A program made the translations under genes and the position numbers. From Lachnospiraceae bacterium (GTDB lineage Bacteria; Bacillota; Clostridia; Lachnospirales; Lachnospiraceae): a stretch of DNA of 32,424 nucleotides. The stretch lies in the NCBI GenBank assembly GCA_024403255.1, contig JAKSSE010000012.1, forward strand, positions 1 to 32,424, in the 5' to 3' direction. The notes beneath the pieces are model-generated. The model was not told the origin of the DNA. It made no database searches and saw only the letters and a list, made by a program, of their open reading frames with translations. How positions within the stretch are numbered: the first letter of the stretch is position 1; every line of letters starts with the position of its first letter. Shown here in pieces: positions 17,555 through 25,312 of this stretch.

Positions 17555-18289
17555 ATGAGTAAGACAGCAATTGTTACCGGCGGAAGCCGAGGAATTGGAA
17601 AAGAGATTTGTCTTCGACTTGCGAAAGATGGATTCAATATCGTTACCTGCTGTACAGGTGATGCATCAAAAGCTGATGCGACTGTGAATGCATGTAAGGA
17701 ATTTGGCGTTGATGCTATTGCAGTTGCAGCTGACGTTTCAAATGCAGAGGATGTTCAGAAAATTTTTGATACTGCAAAAGAAAAGTTTGGCAGCTATGAA
17801 GTTTTAGTAAATAACGCAGGCATCACAAAAGATAATCTTATGTTACGTATGACAGAAGAAGATTTTGTGAAAGTTTTAGATGTAAACTTAAAGAGCGCAT
17901 TTTTAACCTGCAAGGTTGCAACCAAAGATATGATGAGAGCTAAATATGGCCGTATCATCAACATTTCAAGTGTTGTTGGTCTTATGGGAAATGCAGGACA
18001 GGCAAACTATTCAGCATCAAAGGCTGGTCTTATTGGAATGACCAAGTCTTTGGCAAAAGAGTTTGGCGCAAAGGGAGTTACAGTAAATGCTGTTGCACCA
18101 GGATTTATTGAGACAGAGATGACAGATGCGCTTCCTGATGATGTGAAGGAAAATTATATGGCTCAGATTCCAAGAAAACGTCTTGGAACGGGCGCAGATA
18201 TTGCTGCAGCTGTAAGCTTTTTGGCATCAGATGATGCTGATTATATTACCGGTCAGGTACTTTCCGTTGATGGCGGAATGAGAATGTAA
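17555..18289 (+). CDS. fabG: 3-oxoacyl-ACP reductase
   Basis: 244 residues from ATG 17555, with AAGGGG at 17544-17549; a GTG at 17549 is in frame but would bury that site. It is a short-chain dehydrogenase: cofactor motif TGGSRGIG at residues 8-15, NNAGIT near 87-92, catalytic Ser in NISSVVG near 138, Tyr and Lys in YSASKAG near 151-157, and the C-terminal GQVLSVDGGMRM. It reduces 3-oxoacyl-ACP with NADPH. It sits directly between fabK and fabF. Confidence 0.95.
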   Translation: MSKTAIVTGGSRGIGKEICLRLAKDGFNIVTCCTGDASKADATVNACKEFGVDAIAVAADVSNAEDVQKIFDTAKEKFGSYEVLVNNAGITKDNLMLRMTEEDFVKVLDVNLKSAFLTCKVATKDMMRAKYGRIINISSVVGLMGNAGQANYSASKAGLIGMTKSLAKEFGAKGVTVNAVAPGFIETEMTDALPDDVKENYMAQIPRKRLGTGADIAAAVSFLASDDADYITGQVLSVDGGMRM

Positions 18290-18301
18290 CAGGAGAAAGT
18301 C

Positions 18302-19519
18302 ATGGAAAAAAGAAGAGTTGTTATTACTGGAATAGGAACTGTTAATCCACTTGCAAATAATGCAGAGGACACATGGGAGGCTGTAAAAGCTGGTAAATGT
18401 GGAATCGGAATGGTTACACATTTTGACACTACTGACTTTAAGGTAAAAGTTGGTGCAGAAGTTAAAGACTTTTCTTCTGAAGGGGTAATTGATCCTAAGG
18501 AAGCAAGACGTATGGATCTTTTCATGCAGTATGCTTTAGTTGCCGCTAAAGAAGCTATGGATGATTCAGGTCTTGATATGGAAAAAGAAGACCAGACAAA
18601 GGCTGGCTGTATTGTTTCATCAGGTATTGGTGGATTCTTAACTATTGAGGACGAGGCTGTTAAGGCTCATGAGAAAGGACATAGCAGAGTTTCTCCTTTC
18701 TTCATTCCTATGATTATCGGCAATATGGCACCAGGTCAGATTGCAATTAATCATAAACTCAAGGGAATGTGCAGCTGCGTAGTTACAGCCTGTGCTTCAT
18801 CAAATAATGCAATCGGTGATTCTTTCCACAGAATTCGTGATGGATATGAGACAATCATGGTAGCTGGAGGTACTGAGGCTGCGATTACTCCGCTTGCGAT
18901 GGGTGGTTTCCAGTCTATGAAGGCACTTAACACTACAGAGGATCCAAGCAAGGCTTCAATTCCATTTGATGCTGAAAGAGCTGGATTTGTAATGGGTGAA
19001 GGTGAAGAGTATGAGCATGCGAAGGCTCGTGGTGCAAAAATGTATGCAGAAGTTATTGGATATGGCGCAAGCTGTGATGCTCACCATATTACTGCTCCTC
19101 ATCCAGAAGGAGAGGGTGGTGCTGCATGTATGGTAGCTGCAATTGAAGACGCAGGACTTACTCCAAATGATATTGATTATATTAATGCACATGGTACCTC
19201 GACTCATATGAATGATGCATGTGAGACTATGGCAATTAAGAAAGCCCTTGGTGATCATGCAAAAGATATTATGGTTTCATCAACCAAGTCTATGACAGGA
19301 CATCTTCTTGGAGCTGCAGGTGCACTTGAGGCTATTATCTCAGCTAAAGCACTTCAGGATGGCTTTGTACCAGCTACAATTGGATACAAGACCCCAGATC
19401 CAGAATGTGATCTTGATATCGTTCCAAACGAAGGAAGAAAGGCTGATATAAAGGTTGCGCTTTCAAATGCCCTTGGCTTTGGTGGACACAACGCAAGTAT
19501 TATTCTTAAGAAAATATAG
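18302..19519 (+). CDS. fabF: 3-oxoacyl-ACP synthase II with a short internal deletion
   Basis: 405 residues. The catalytic residues are present: Cys164 in [10 protein letters not shown], His297 in [11 protein letters not shown], and Lys and His334 in [17 protein letters not shown]. The C-terminal GFGGHNAS is intact. One feature is odd: family members read GFVMGEGAG.LVLEE.EHA.ARG, whereas this sequence reads [17 protein letters not shown] (residues 228-244). Seven residues of a conserved strand, AG(x)LVLE, are missing in frame. The total length, about 7 below the usual 411-413, agrees. The enzyme elongates acyl chains with malonyl-ACP. Either the deletion is tolerated, another fabF exists elsewhere, or it is an assembly or sequencing artefact. 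AGGAGAAAG lies before the start. Confidence 0.92.
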   Translation: MEKRRVVITGIGTVNPLANNAEDTWEAVKAGKCGIGMVTHFDTTDFKVKVGAEVKDFSSEGVIDPKEARRMDLFMQYALVAAKEAMDDSGLDMEKEDQTKAGCIVSSGIGGFLTIEDEAVKAHEKGHSRVSPFFIPMIIGNMAPGQIAINHKLKGMCSCVVTACASSNNAIGDSFHRIRDGYETIMVAGGTEAAITPLAMGGFQSMKALNTTEDPSKASIPFDAERAGFVMGEGEEYEHAKARGAKMYAEVIGYGASCDAHHITAPHPEGEGGAACMVAAIEDAGLTPNDIDYINAHGTSTHMNDACETMAIKKALGDHAKDIMVSSTKSMTGHLLGAAGALEAIISAKALQDGFVPATIGYKTPDPECDLDIVPNEGRKADIKVALSNALGFGGHNASIILKKI

Positions 19520-19527
19520 GAGCAGTT

Positions 19528-19956
19528 ATGGAATTTAACGCAGACGAAATAAAGGAAATTCTTCCACACAGATATCCATTTTTACTTGTGGATAAAATTG
19601 TGGAATGTGAGCCAGGAAAGTATGCTAAAGGAATTAAATGTGTAACCGCAAATGAGATGCAGTTTATTGGACATTTCCCACAGCATATGGTAATGCCAGG
19701 AGTACTTCTTATTGAGGCTTTGGCACAGACTGGTGCGATTGCACTTTTGACCGAAGAAGAAAATAAGGGGAAGCTTGTATTCTTTGGCGGAATCAAAAAT
19801 GCCAGATTTAAACAGCAGGTTGTTCCAGGAGATCAGGTTGAGCTTTACTGTGAACTTACACAAAGGAGAGGCCCATTAGGCTTTGGAGAGTGCAAGGCAA
19901 CAGTAAATGGCAAAGTTGCAGCTCAGGCAGAAATATCCTTTGCAATAGGCGAATAA
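19528..19956 (+). CDS. fabZ: 3-hydroxyacyl-ACP dehydratase
   Basis: 142 residues, hotdog fold. The active-site His49 lies in IGHFPQH and Glu63 in [14 protein letters not shown], both in the usual positions. It removes water from 3-hydroxyacyl-ACP. The opening [13 protein letters not shown] is characteristic. AGGAGCAG lies before the ATG, eight bases after the fabF stop. No accB gene precedes it and no accC follows it, unlike many clostridial fab clusters. Confidence 0.95.
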   Translation: MEFNADEIKEILPHRYPFLLVDKIVECEPGKYAKGIKCVTANEMQFIGHFPQHMVMPGVLLIEALAQTGAIALLTEEENKGKLVFFGGIKNARFKQQVVPGDQVELYCELTQRRGPLGFGECKATVNGKVAAQAEISFAIGE

Positions 19957-20002
19957 TTGAAAAAATCATGAAGTAAATATTGTTCACGAAAGACGGTGCT
20001 GT

Positions 20003-20515
20003 ATGGTAAACATAGGGGAGTATGTTTCTTATAAGACAACAGGCGTTTGTACTGTCGATAGCGTTATAAAGATGGAAATACCAGGGACTAAGGATCAAAA
20101 AGACTACTATGTCCTTAAGCCTGTGTATGATGAGCAGGGAGTAATATATTGCCCTGTTGATTATGCGGAGAACTTTGTACGCGCTATTTTGTCAAAGGAC
20201 GAAGCGAACATCCTGATATCTGAATTAGAAACGCTTCCAATGTTTGATATGTCCAACAAAAAGATTTTGGATGAGGCATGTAAAACAGCAATGGATACAG
20301 GACTTACACGTGAATATCTGATAGTGATGAAAACACTTTGGGCACAGAGAGTTCAGAGAATTGCTGAGGGAAAGAAGATAACCACAACGAACGATAGGTT
20401 TTTTAAAGCTTGTCAGGATAAGGCTTGTGGAGAATTGGCAGTAGCTCTTGGACAGGACAAAACAGAAGTCGTTGCTATGCTTAGAAGTATACTGGAAGAG
20501 AAAATCACAATGTAG
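20003..20515 (+). CDS. CarD/CdnL-family transcriptional regulator
   Basis: 170 residues. The N-terminal 60 residues match the RNA-polymerase-interacting domain of CarD/TRCF (IGEYVSYKTTGVCTVDSV, then YYVLKPVYDEQGVIYCPVD), and the rest is a helical C-terminal domain. CarD-type proteins bind the beta subunit and steady the open promoter complex (established for mycobacteria and Myxococcus). The ribosome site before ATG 20003 is weak. It lies 46 bases after fabZ with no terminator between, so it may be co-transcribed with the fab genes, and it ends in a strong terminator. Confidence 0.88.
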   Translation: MVNIGEYVSYKTTGVCTVDSVIKMEIPGTKDQKDYYVLKPVYDEQGVIYCPVDYAENFVRAILSKDEANILISELETLPMFDMSNKKILDEACKTAMDTGLTREYLIVMKTLWAQRVQRIAEGKKITTTNDRFFKACQDKACGELAVALGQDKTEVVAMLRSILEEKITM

Positions 20516-20518
20516 ATT

Positions 20519-20546
20519 AAACCACCGATATCAGTCGGTGGTTTTT
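20519..20546 (+). terminator. Intrinsic terminator after the CarD-family gene
   Basis: AAACCACCGA (20519-20528) pairs with TCGGTGGTTT (20535-20544) around a 6-base loop, with a T run 20542-20546. Confidence 0.88.
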
Positions 20547-20548
20547 AA

Positions 20549-20577
20549 TTGTCCGAATTATGTTTCTGTGATAAAAT
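20549..20577 (+). promoter_or_regulatory. Extended -10 promoter of the pilus/secretion-like operon
   Basis: TTGTCC (20549-20554), a 17-base spacer ending in TGA, then TAAAAT (20572-20577). It begins directly after the upstream terminator. Transcription would start near 20584, almost on the first ATG at 20587. Confidence 0.7.
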
Positions 20578-20586
20578 TATCATCAA

Positions 20587-21630
20587 ATGTGTAGGTTGTA
20601 TTATAAGAAAAATTTAATACTGAAAATCACTGCACTGATGCTGATTATCGCAATCTTTACAGGTTGTGGTTCACCTGCTCCAATGGCGGCGAAAATGGTA
20701 GATGGAGGCGATGGCTCTAGTCTTTCCTCTGAAGAAAATGCCAGTGGTGGAGATGGCGCTGAATCGAGCGCTGATACGGTAGAAGTTGAGTCAGGAGCAA
20801 GAAGCGGAAATGTTGATGGAACGCCAATTGTTCTTACTACAGAAGCACCTGGAGTAGAGGTGTATGAAAGTGATGGAGTTTCTTTGGATGTATCAAATGC
20901 AGCCAAAGGTTACTGCATGATTAGATACTCAGGCTCATGTGAAAAGGTCAGAATTGTTATAGATACCCCTCAAGGAAATAGATATAACTATCTTTGTCCT
21001 ATGGATGGCACGTATCATGCTTATCCTTTTTCAGAAGGAAACGGAAACTATAACATTCAGGTGTGTGAAAATATTTCAGGAACTCAGTATGCGGCGGTCT
21101 TAGGACAGGCTATTAATGTTACCCTTGAAAGTGAGGGGATAGCATACCTTTATCCAAATATCTACGTAGAGTTTGATGATAATACAAAAGCAGTAGCCAA
21201 AGGTGCAGAGATTGCGGCGGGTGCAGCAGATGATCTGACTGTTGTAAGCCGTGTTTATCACTATGTCTCTGAAAATGTAAAGTACGATTATGACCTTGCG
21301 AAAAATGTCGGAACAGATTACCAGCCTGTTGTAGATAACACATTTACTTCCTGCACAGGTATATGTTTTGATTATGCATCACTTATGGCAGCTATGCTTC
21401 GTTCGCAGGGCATTCCGACCAGACTTGAGATTGGTTACGCAAAAGAACAGTATCATGCCTGGATTGGTGTTTATCTTAAAGATATCGGATGGGTTGACGG
21501 ACTTATTTCTTTCGACGGTGTAGATTGGACAATGATGGATCCAACACTAAAGTCCACTGGAAAAGATACTGTAGTCGAAGATTATATGCATAATAAAAGC
21601 AACTACTACAAGATAGTATTCAAGTATTAG
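20587..21630 (+). CDS. Lipoprotein with transglutaminase-like cysteine protease fold
   Basis: 347 residues. A lipoprotein signal is clear: basic start, hydrophobic stretch 10-24, lipobox FTGC with lipidated Cys27. A Ser/Gly/Asp/Glu-rich linker covers about 28-90. The transglutaminase-like core lies around 215-320 with a plausible triad Cys260 (in TGICFDYASLMAAMLRS), His290 (YHAWIGVY) and Asp318 (MMDPT). Such domains act as peptidases, transglutaminases or binding modules on the outer surface; the role here is unknown. No good ribosome site precedes the ATG at 20587; the promoter lies so close that the message may be leaderless. A TTG at 20596 is an alternative start. First gene of an operon with pilus-type genes, so it may process or anchor the assembled structure (inference). 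Confidence 0.82.
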   Translation: MCRLYYKKNLILKITALMLIIAIFTGCGSPAPMAAKMVDGGDGSSLSSEENASGGDGAESSADTVEVESGARSGNVDGTPIVLTTEAPGVEVYESDGVSLDVSNAAKGYCMIRYSGSCEKVRIVIDTPQGNRYNYLCPMDGTYHAYPFSEGNGNYNIQVCENISGTQYAAVLGQAINVTLESEGIAYLYPNIYVEFDDNTKAVAKGAEIAAGAADDLTVVSRVYHYVSENVKYDYDLAKNVGTDYQPVVDNTFTSCTGICFDYASLMAAMLRSQGIPTRLEIGYAKEQYHAWIGVYLKDIGWVDGLISFDGVDWTMMDPTLKSTGKDTVVEDYMHNKSNYYKIVFKY

Positions 21631-21639
21631 GAGAAAAAA

Positions 21640-22692
21640 ATGGCTGAACAGAGAAAGAAACTTAATGCTGAAGAATTACATGCATTTTCAGATGAAATGA
21701 GCATGCTTATCAGCGGCGGAACCCCTGCTACAGAAAGTATAGGGCTTATGCTTGAGGAATCAAAGAATCCTGTGGAGAAGATGCTTTTCCAAAGTATGCT
21801 TGACACAATGTATGAGACAAGTTCTCTTGCAAAGAGTATTGAGCAGACAGGCGTATTCCCAGATTATTTCTGCCATATGATTACAATGGGAGAAGCTACT
21901 GGTAATACTGAGGAAGTATTTAACCTTCTTGCAAAGCATTATGAAAGAGAACTTGCCATTAGCGCAGCAATTAAAAATGCAGTAAGTTATCCTCTTATGA
22001 TGGTAGTAATGATGATGATCATTATTGTAGTTTTGGTTACTCAGATTATGCCAATATTTGAAAGGGTATTTATTCAGCTTGGAAGCACTATGGACGGTGT
22101 ATCTGGTGGAATTTTGGCTTTTGGTAAATTCCTTAAATCCTATGGTTGGATTTTCCTTGCTGTAGTTTTAGTTATTGCAATCGTTATCATTGTTATGAGA
22201 AAGACTCCAAATGGTAGAGAAAAACTCACTAATTTCTTCTGCCATTTCAAGAAAATCAGAGGCATTTATGAAAAACTTCAGATTAGCCGTTTTTCATCAG
22301 GAATGGCGATGACTATAGGAAGCGGTATGGTTGTTACTGAGGCTATCGATGTTGCAGCGACTCTGGCTACAAGTAAATACTTCGAAAAGAAAGTTGTAAA
22401 ACTTAAAGAGGCCTATACAGAAAATGGAGACTTGGGTAAGTCTTTCTCGGAGGCAGGAATCTTTGTAGGACTATATGGACGTATGGCTACTTTGGCTGCA
22501 AGACGTACAGGTGATATTGAAGAGGTAATGGATAAGATTGCTAACACCTATCAGGAGCAGGCGGATGGTGAAATTAATGACATTATTTCGGTTGTTGAGC
22601 CTACACTTGTAATAGTAATGTCACTTGTTGTCGGCCTTATACTTCTTTCAGTAATGTTGCCACTTCTCAATATTATGACAGGTATTAATTAA
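21640..22692 (+). CDS. Type II secretion/type IV pilus inner membrane platform protein (GspF/PilC family)
   Basis: 350 residues with two homologous T2SSF domains. The first, about 13-135, contains ELHAFSDEMSMLISGGTPATESI and ITMGEATGNTEEVFNLLAKHYE; the second, about 215-340, contains ISRFSSGMAMTIGSGMVVTEAI and AARRTGDIEEVMDKIANTYQEQ. Hydrophobic spans lie near 112-137, 163-186 and 318-345. This protein is the membrane platform that links the ATPase to the growing pseudopilus. AGGAGAAAA precedes the ATG. The stop overlaps the next start (TAATG). Its partner ATPase is encoded at 24248-25312. Confidence 0.92.
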   Translation: MAEQRKKLNAEELHAFSDEMSMLISGGTPATESIGLMLEESKNPVEKMLFQSMLDTMYETSSLAKSIEQTGVFPDYFCHMITMGEATGNTEEVFNLLAKHYERELAISAAIKNAVSYPLMMVVMMMIIIVVLVTQIMPIFERVFIQLGSTMDGVSGGILAFGKFLKSYGWIFLAVVLVIAIVIIVMRKTPNGREKLTNFFCHFKKIRGIYEKLQISRFSSGMAMTIGSGMVVTEAIDVAATLATSKYFEKKVVKLKEAYTENGDLGKSFSEAGIFVGLYGRMATLAARRTGDIEEVMDKIANTYQEQADGEINDIISVVEPTLVIVMSLVVGLILLSVMLPLLNIMTGIN

Positions 22693-23054
22693 TGCGTAGA
22701 AGCGACGATAACGTTCTTTTCAAGAAAAGAAGAAATGCATATGCGGGAATGCTTGTTTCCATCGCTGTATTTGCGGTGGTTCTTGGATTGTTTATTTTTG
22801 CAGTTGGAAAGACTGCAAATCAGTCCACAGAATACGAGCTTGAAGTTTTAAATGAGGCTATAAATGACAGCCTTACTTCGTGCTATGTTACAGAAGGGCG
22901 TTATCCGGACTCTTTTGATTATTTAAAAGAAAAATATGGTCTTACCTATGATGATTCCCGTTTCAGGGTGGACTACATTGTTTATGGAACAAATATGCGA
23001 CCACAGATTACAATTGTTACATTAGGGGAGGAAAATGAGCAGAATAACTGGTAA
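22692..23054 (+). CDS. Small pilin-like membrane protein (minor pseudopilin candidate)
   Basis: 120 residues. A basic N-terminus (RRSDDNVLFKKRRN) is followed by one hydrophobic span at about 18-40 and an extracytoplasmic part. There is no clear GFTLIE prepilin site, but the segment DSLTSCYVTEGRYPDSFDYLKEKYGL resembles the pilin/pseudopilin pattern in which Y....G.YP follows the long N-terminal helix. The start overlaps the stop of the PilC-like gene and its end overlaps the next gene by 20 bases, so it belongs to the operon. Function beyond a structural part of the machine is inferred. Confidence 0.7.
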   Translation: MRRSDDNVLFKKRRNAYAGMLVSIAVFAVVLGLFIFAVGKTANQSTEYELEVLNEAINDSLTSCYVTEGRYPDSFDYLKEKYGLTYDDSRFRVDYIVYGTNMRPQITIVTLGEENEQNNW

Positions 23055-23514
23055 AAAACATTACGCTCAAATAATGTTCATTCTCCTTATTTTCATGCTG
23101 TTTACTTTTTCGGGAGTAAGCGCTCTTTTGCTTGCTGTAAATTCGTACAGAAATATTATTCAGAGCGAGACAGAGACTGCAACCTATCGAAATAAGGTGT
23201 CGTATCTTCGAGAAGTAATTCATCAGAAGGATATAAAAGGACAGATAAGTGTAAAGAAGATTGATGGAAATGATGCACTTGTTATAGATGTTTCAGAAGA
23301 CTTCGCACAGTATATATATGTTTCGGATGGATATCTTAGAGAGCTTTTGGCAAAAAAGGATGCGGATATATCTTTGGACTTTGGAGAAAAGATTATGGAA
23401 GCAGAGAGCCTTGATATTACAATGGATGGCAATGTTTTAGATATAAAAGTGACGGATGCGGATGGTACTGTTTATTCATCTGCAGTTTCGATAAAGACAG
23501 GAGGGGGCAAATGA
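23035..23514 (+). CDS. DUF4860-like single-span membrane protein
   Basis: 159 residues. A short cytoplasmic start is followed by a hydrophobic span (about 12-35) and an outer domain beginning YRNIIQSETETATYRNKVSYLREVIHQKD, which matches my recollection of DUF4860 proteins found beside pilus genes in Lachnospiraceae. The outer part is rich in beta-type alternation (VKKIDGNDALVIDVSED, LDITMDGNVLDIKVTD). GGGGAGGAAA gives a strong ribosome site. Start overlaps the previous gene, and its TGA overlaps the next ATG (ATGA). Probably a minor pilin or assembly part. Confidence 0.7.
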   Translation: MSRITGKKHYAQIMFILLIFMLFTFSGVSALLLAVNSYRNIIQSETETATYRNKVSYLREVIHQKDIKGQISVKKIDGNDALVIDVSEDFAQYIYVSDGYLRELLAKKDADISLDFGEKIMEAESLDITMDGNVLDIKVTDADGTVYSSAVSIKTGGGK

Positions 23515-23885
23515 GAAAACCAGATAACAACGGCTCCCGAATGATGCTTACCGAGCTTATATTTTCAATATTTTTCTTTATGGTGATAGTTGCTGTTTGT
23601 ATTCAACTTTTTGCAGGAGCATTTATCGCACAAAAAGAAAGCCGTCAGCTTGCAATTGCAGTAAATATCTGTGCAAGTGAGGCTGATAGATACATTGCTA
23701 CGGGAAACAAACCAGAAGATAAATACTTCGATTCTCAAGGCGAAGAGGCTTCTTTTGATGATGCAAGTTATGTTCTTTCATCAGACGTAACTAAAGAGTC
23801 GGCGGTTGAGAAAATGGTTGTGACTTTTACAAATCTTGAGGATGAATCTGATATATATTCCCTCGAAGTAGAAAGAGGGCTGTAA
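23511..23885 (+). CDS. Pseudopilin-like small membrane protein with a Glu at the pilin +5 position
   Basis: 124 residues. The N-terminus NNGSRMMLTELIFSIFFFMVIVAVC resembles a prepilin: cleavage before the first Met of MMLTEL would put Glu at +5 of the mature chain, as in type IV pilins, although the residue before the cut would be Arg rather than the usual Gly. One hydrophobic span (about 12-33) is followed by a soluble domain starting AQKESRQLAIAVNICASEADRYIATG. GGAGGGGGCAA precedes the start. No prepilin peptidase gene is in the window, so processing cannot be confirmed. Confidence 0.68.
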   Translation: MRKPDNNGSRMMLTELIFSIFFFMVIVAVCIQLFAGAFIAQKESRQLAIAVNICASEADRYIATGNKPEDKYFDSQGEEASFDDASYVLSSDVTKESAVEKMVVTFTNLEDESDIYSLEVERGL

Positions 23886-24238
23886 TGAAGACAGAAAGAA
23901 AAGGCGTAATCAACATAGGTATTTCATCTATAGTTGTTATATTAATAGGACTGTGTTTTTCAGTGCTAGCGGCACTTGCGATTTCATCAGCAAGGAACGA
24001 TTATTCGCAGAGCAAAGACCTTGCAAATCATACTAAAGAATATTACGACGCTTACAATGAAGCTGTTGAAAGAGTTGCTAAAAATAGCAATGAAAAAGAG
24101 TTTGATGTTGCAATGAATGAACATCAGTCACTCCATGTTGTATATGATAAAAACACCAAAACATTTACAGAAATGAGTGTGCAGACTACAGATACATGGG
24201 AGAATGATTTTACATTTACACTTTTTGGAGAAGAGTAA
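23885..24238 (+). CDS. Small single-span membrane protein of the pilus-like operon
   Basis: 117 residues. MKTERKGVINIGISSIVVILIGLCFSVLAALAISS has a positively charged start and one long hydrophobic helix (about 12-35), followed by a soluble, charged domain with possible coiled-coil character (NDYSQSKDLANHTKEYYDAYNEAVERV). No Glu at the expected pilin position and no known domain. Start overlaps the stop of the previous gene (TAATG), so it is translationally coupled. Next gene begins nine bases after its stop with AAGGAGGAG. Taken as a structural part of the same machine because of order, size and topology. Confidence 0.68.
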   Translation: MKTERKGVINIGISSIVVILIGLCFSVLAALAISSARNDYSQSKDLANHTKEYYDAYNEAVERVAKNSNEKEFDVAMNEHQSLHVVYDKNTKTFTEMSVQTTDTWENDFTFTLFGEE

Positions 24239-24247
24239 GGAGGAGCC

Positions 24248-25312
24248 ATGAGTATACAGGAACTTTTACAGGAAGCATTTGATAATTATGCATCAGACCT
24301 TTTCATCGTAGCTGGTCTTCCTGCATCATACAGAATAAATGATATTGTTGTAAGACGTGATGAGGAAAAGCTTTTCCCGGATGCAACAGAGGCCTTAATT
24401 CGCGAAATATATAAGCTTGCAAACAGAGATATTGAGCCTTTCCTTAAAAGCGGAGATGATGACTTTTCTTTTGCAATTCCAGGTCTTTCACGTTTCCGTG
24501 TAAACACATATAAACAGCGTGGTACTTTGGCATGCGTTGTGCGTATTATTACCTTTACGCTTCCAGATTATCGTGATCTTAGTATCCCTGATTCAATCAT
24601 GGATATAGCGAATGCAAATAAGGGACTTGTGCTTGTAACAGGACCTGCAGGATCTGGTAAATCAACCACACTTTCGTGTATCGTTGATCAGATTAACTCA
24701 AAATATGAAAAGCACATAATCACTCTTGAGGATCCTCTTGAGTATCTTCACAGACACAAAAAGTCAGTTATATCTCAGAGGGAAATGAGCGTTGATAGTA
24801 AAAACTATGTTTCTGCTCTTCGTGCTGCTCTTCGTCAGAGCCCAGATGTTATTCTTCTTGGAGAAATGCGTGATGCTGAAACTATTTCAGTTGCTATGAC
24901 TGCGGCTGAGACAGGACATCTTATTATGTCTACACTTCATACAATTGGTGCAGCGAATACCATTGACCGTATTGTTGACGTATTCCCTGCAGAACAGCAA
25001 AGACAGATTAGAATTCAGCTTTCACTTGTTATAAAAGCAGTAGTATCTCAGCAGCTTATTCCAACAGTTGATGGAAAGCTTACTCCTGCATTTGAAATAC
25101 TTAATTTCACACCAGCAATCAGAAATATGATTCGAGATAACAAGATACCTCAGATTGAGGGTACAGTTTATTCTTCTGATGCACCAGATATGGTTTCAAT
25201 GGATAACAGTCTTCTTAAACTTGTTCGTTCTGGTAAGGTTGCTAAGGATGTAGCACTTGAATTTGCGGTAAAACCAGAACTTCTAGAAAAGAGACTTGCA
25301 GCACTTTGCTAA
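24248..25312 (+). CDS. PilT-type secretion/pilus retraction ATPase
   Basis: 354 residues. An N-terminal PAS-like part is followed by the secretion ATPase core: Walker A GPAGSGKST near 133-141, Asp box TLEDPLEYLH near 159-168, Walker B DVILLGEMRDAETI near 197-210, and His box GHLIMSTLHT near 222-231. The C-terminal segment NFTPAIRNMIRDNKIPQI matches PilT rather than the longer PilB/GspE extension ATPases, which also have a zinc-binding C-subdomain not present here. PilT powers pilus retraction. No extension ATPase is visible in the window. AAGGAGGAG precedes the ATG. The TAA overlaps the start of polA. Confidence 0.9.
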   Translation: MSIQELLQEAFDNYASDLFIVAGLPASYRINDIVVRRDEEKLFPDATEALIREIYKLANRDIEPFLKSGDDDFSFAIPGLSRFRVNTYKQRGTLACVVRIITFTLPDYRDLSIPDSIMDIANANKGLVLVTGPAGSGKSTTLSCIVDQINSKYEKHIITLEDPLEYLHRHKKSVISQREMSVDSKNYVSALRAALRQSPDVILLGEMRDAETISVAMTAAETGHLIMSTLHTIGAANTIDRIVDVFPAEQQRQIRIQLSLVIKAVVSQQLIPTVDGKLTPAFEILNFTPAIRNMIRDNKIPQIEGTVYSSDAPDMVSMDNSLLKLVRSGKVAKDVALEFAVKPELLEKRLAALC

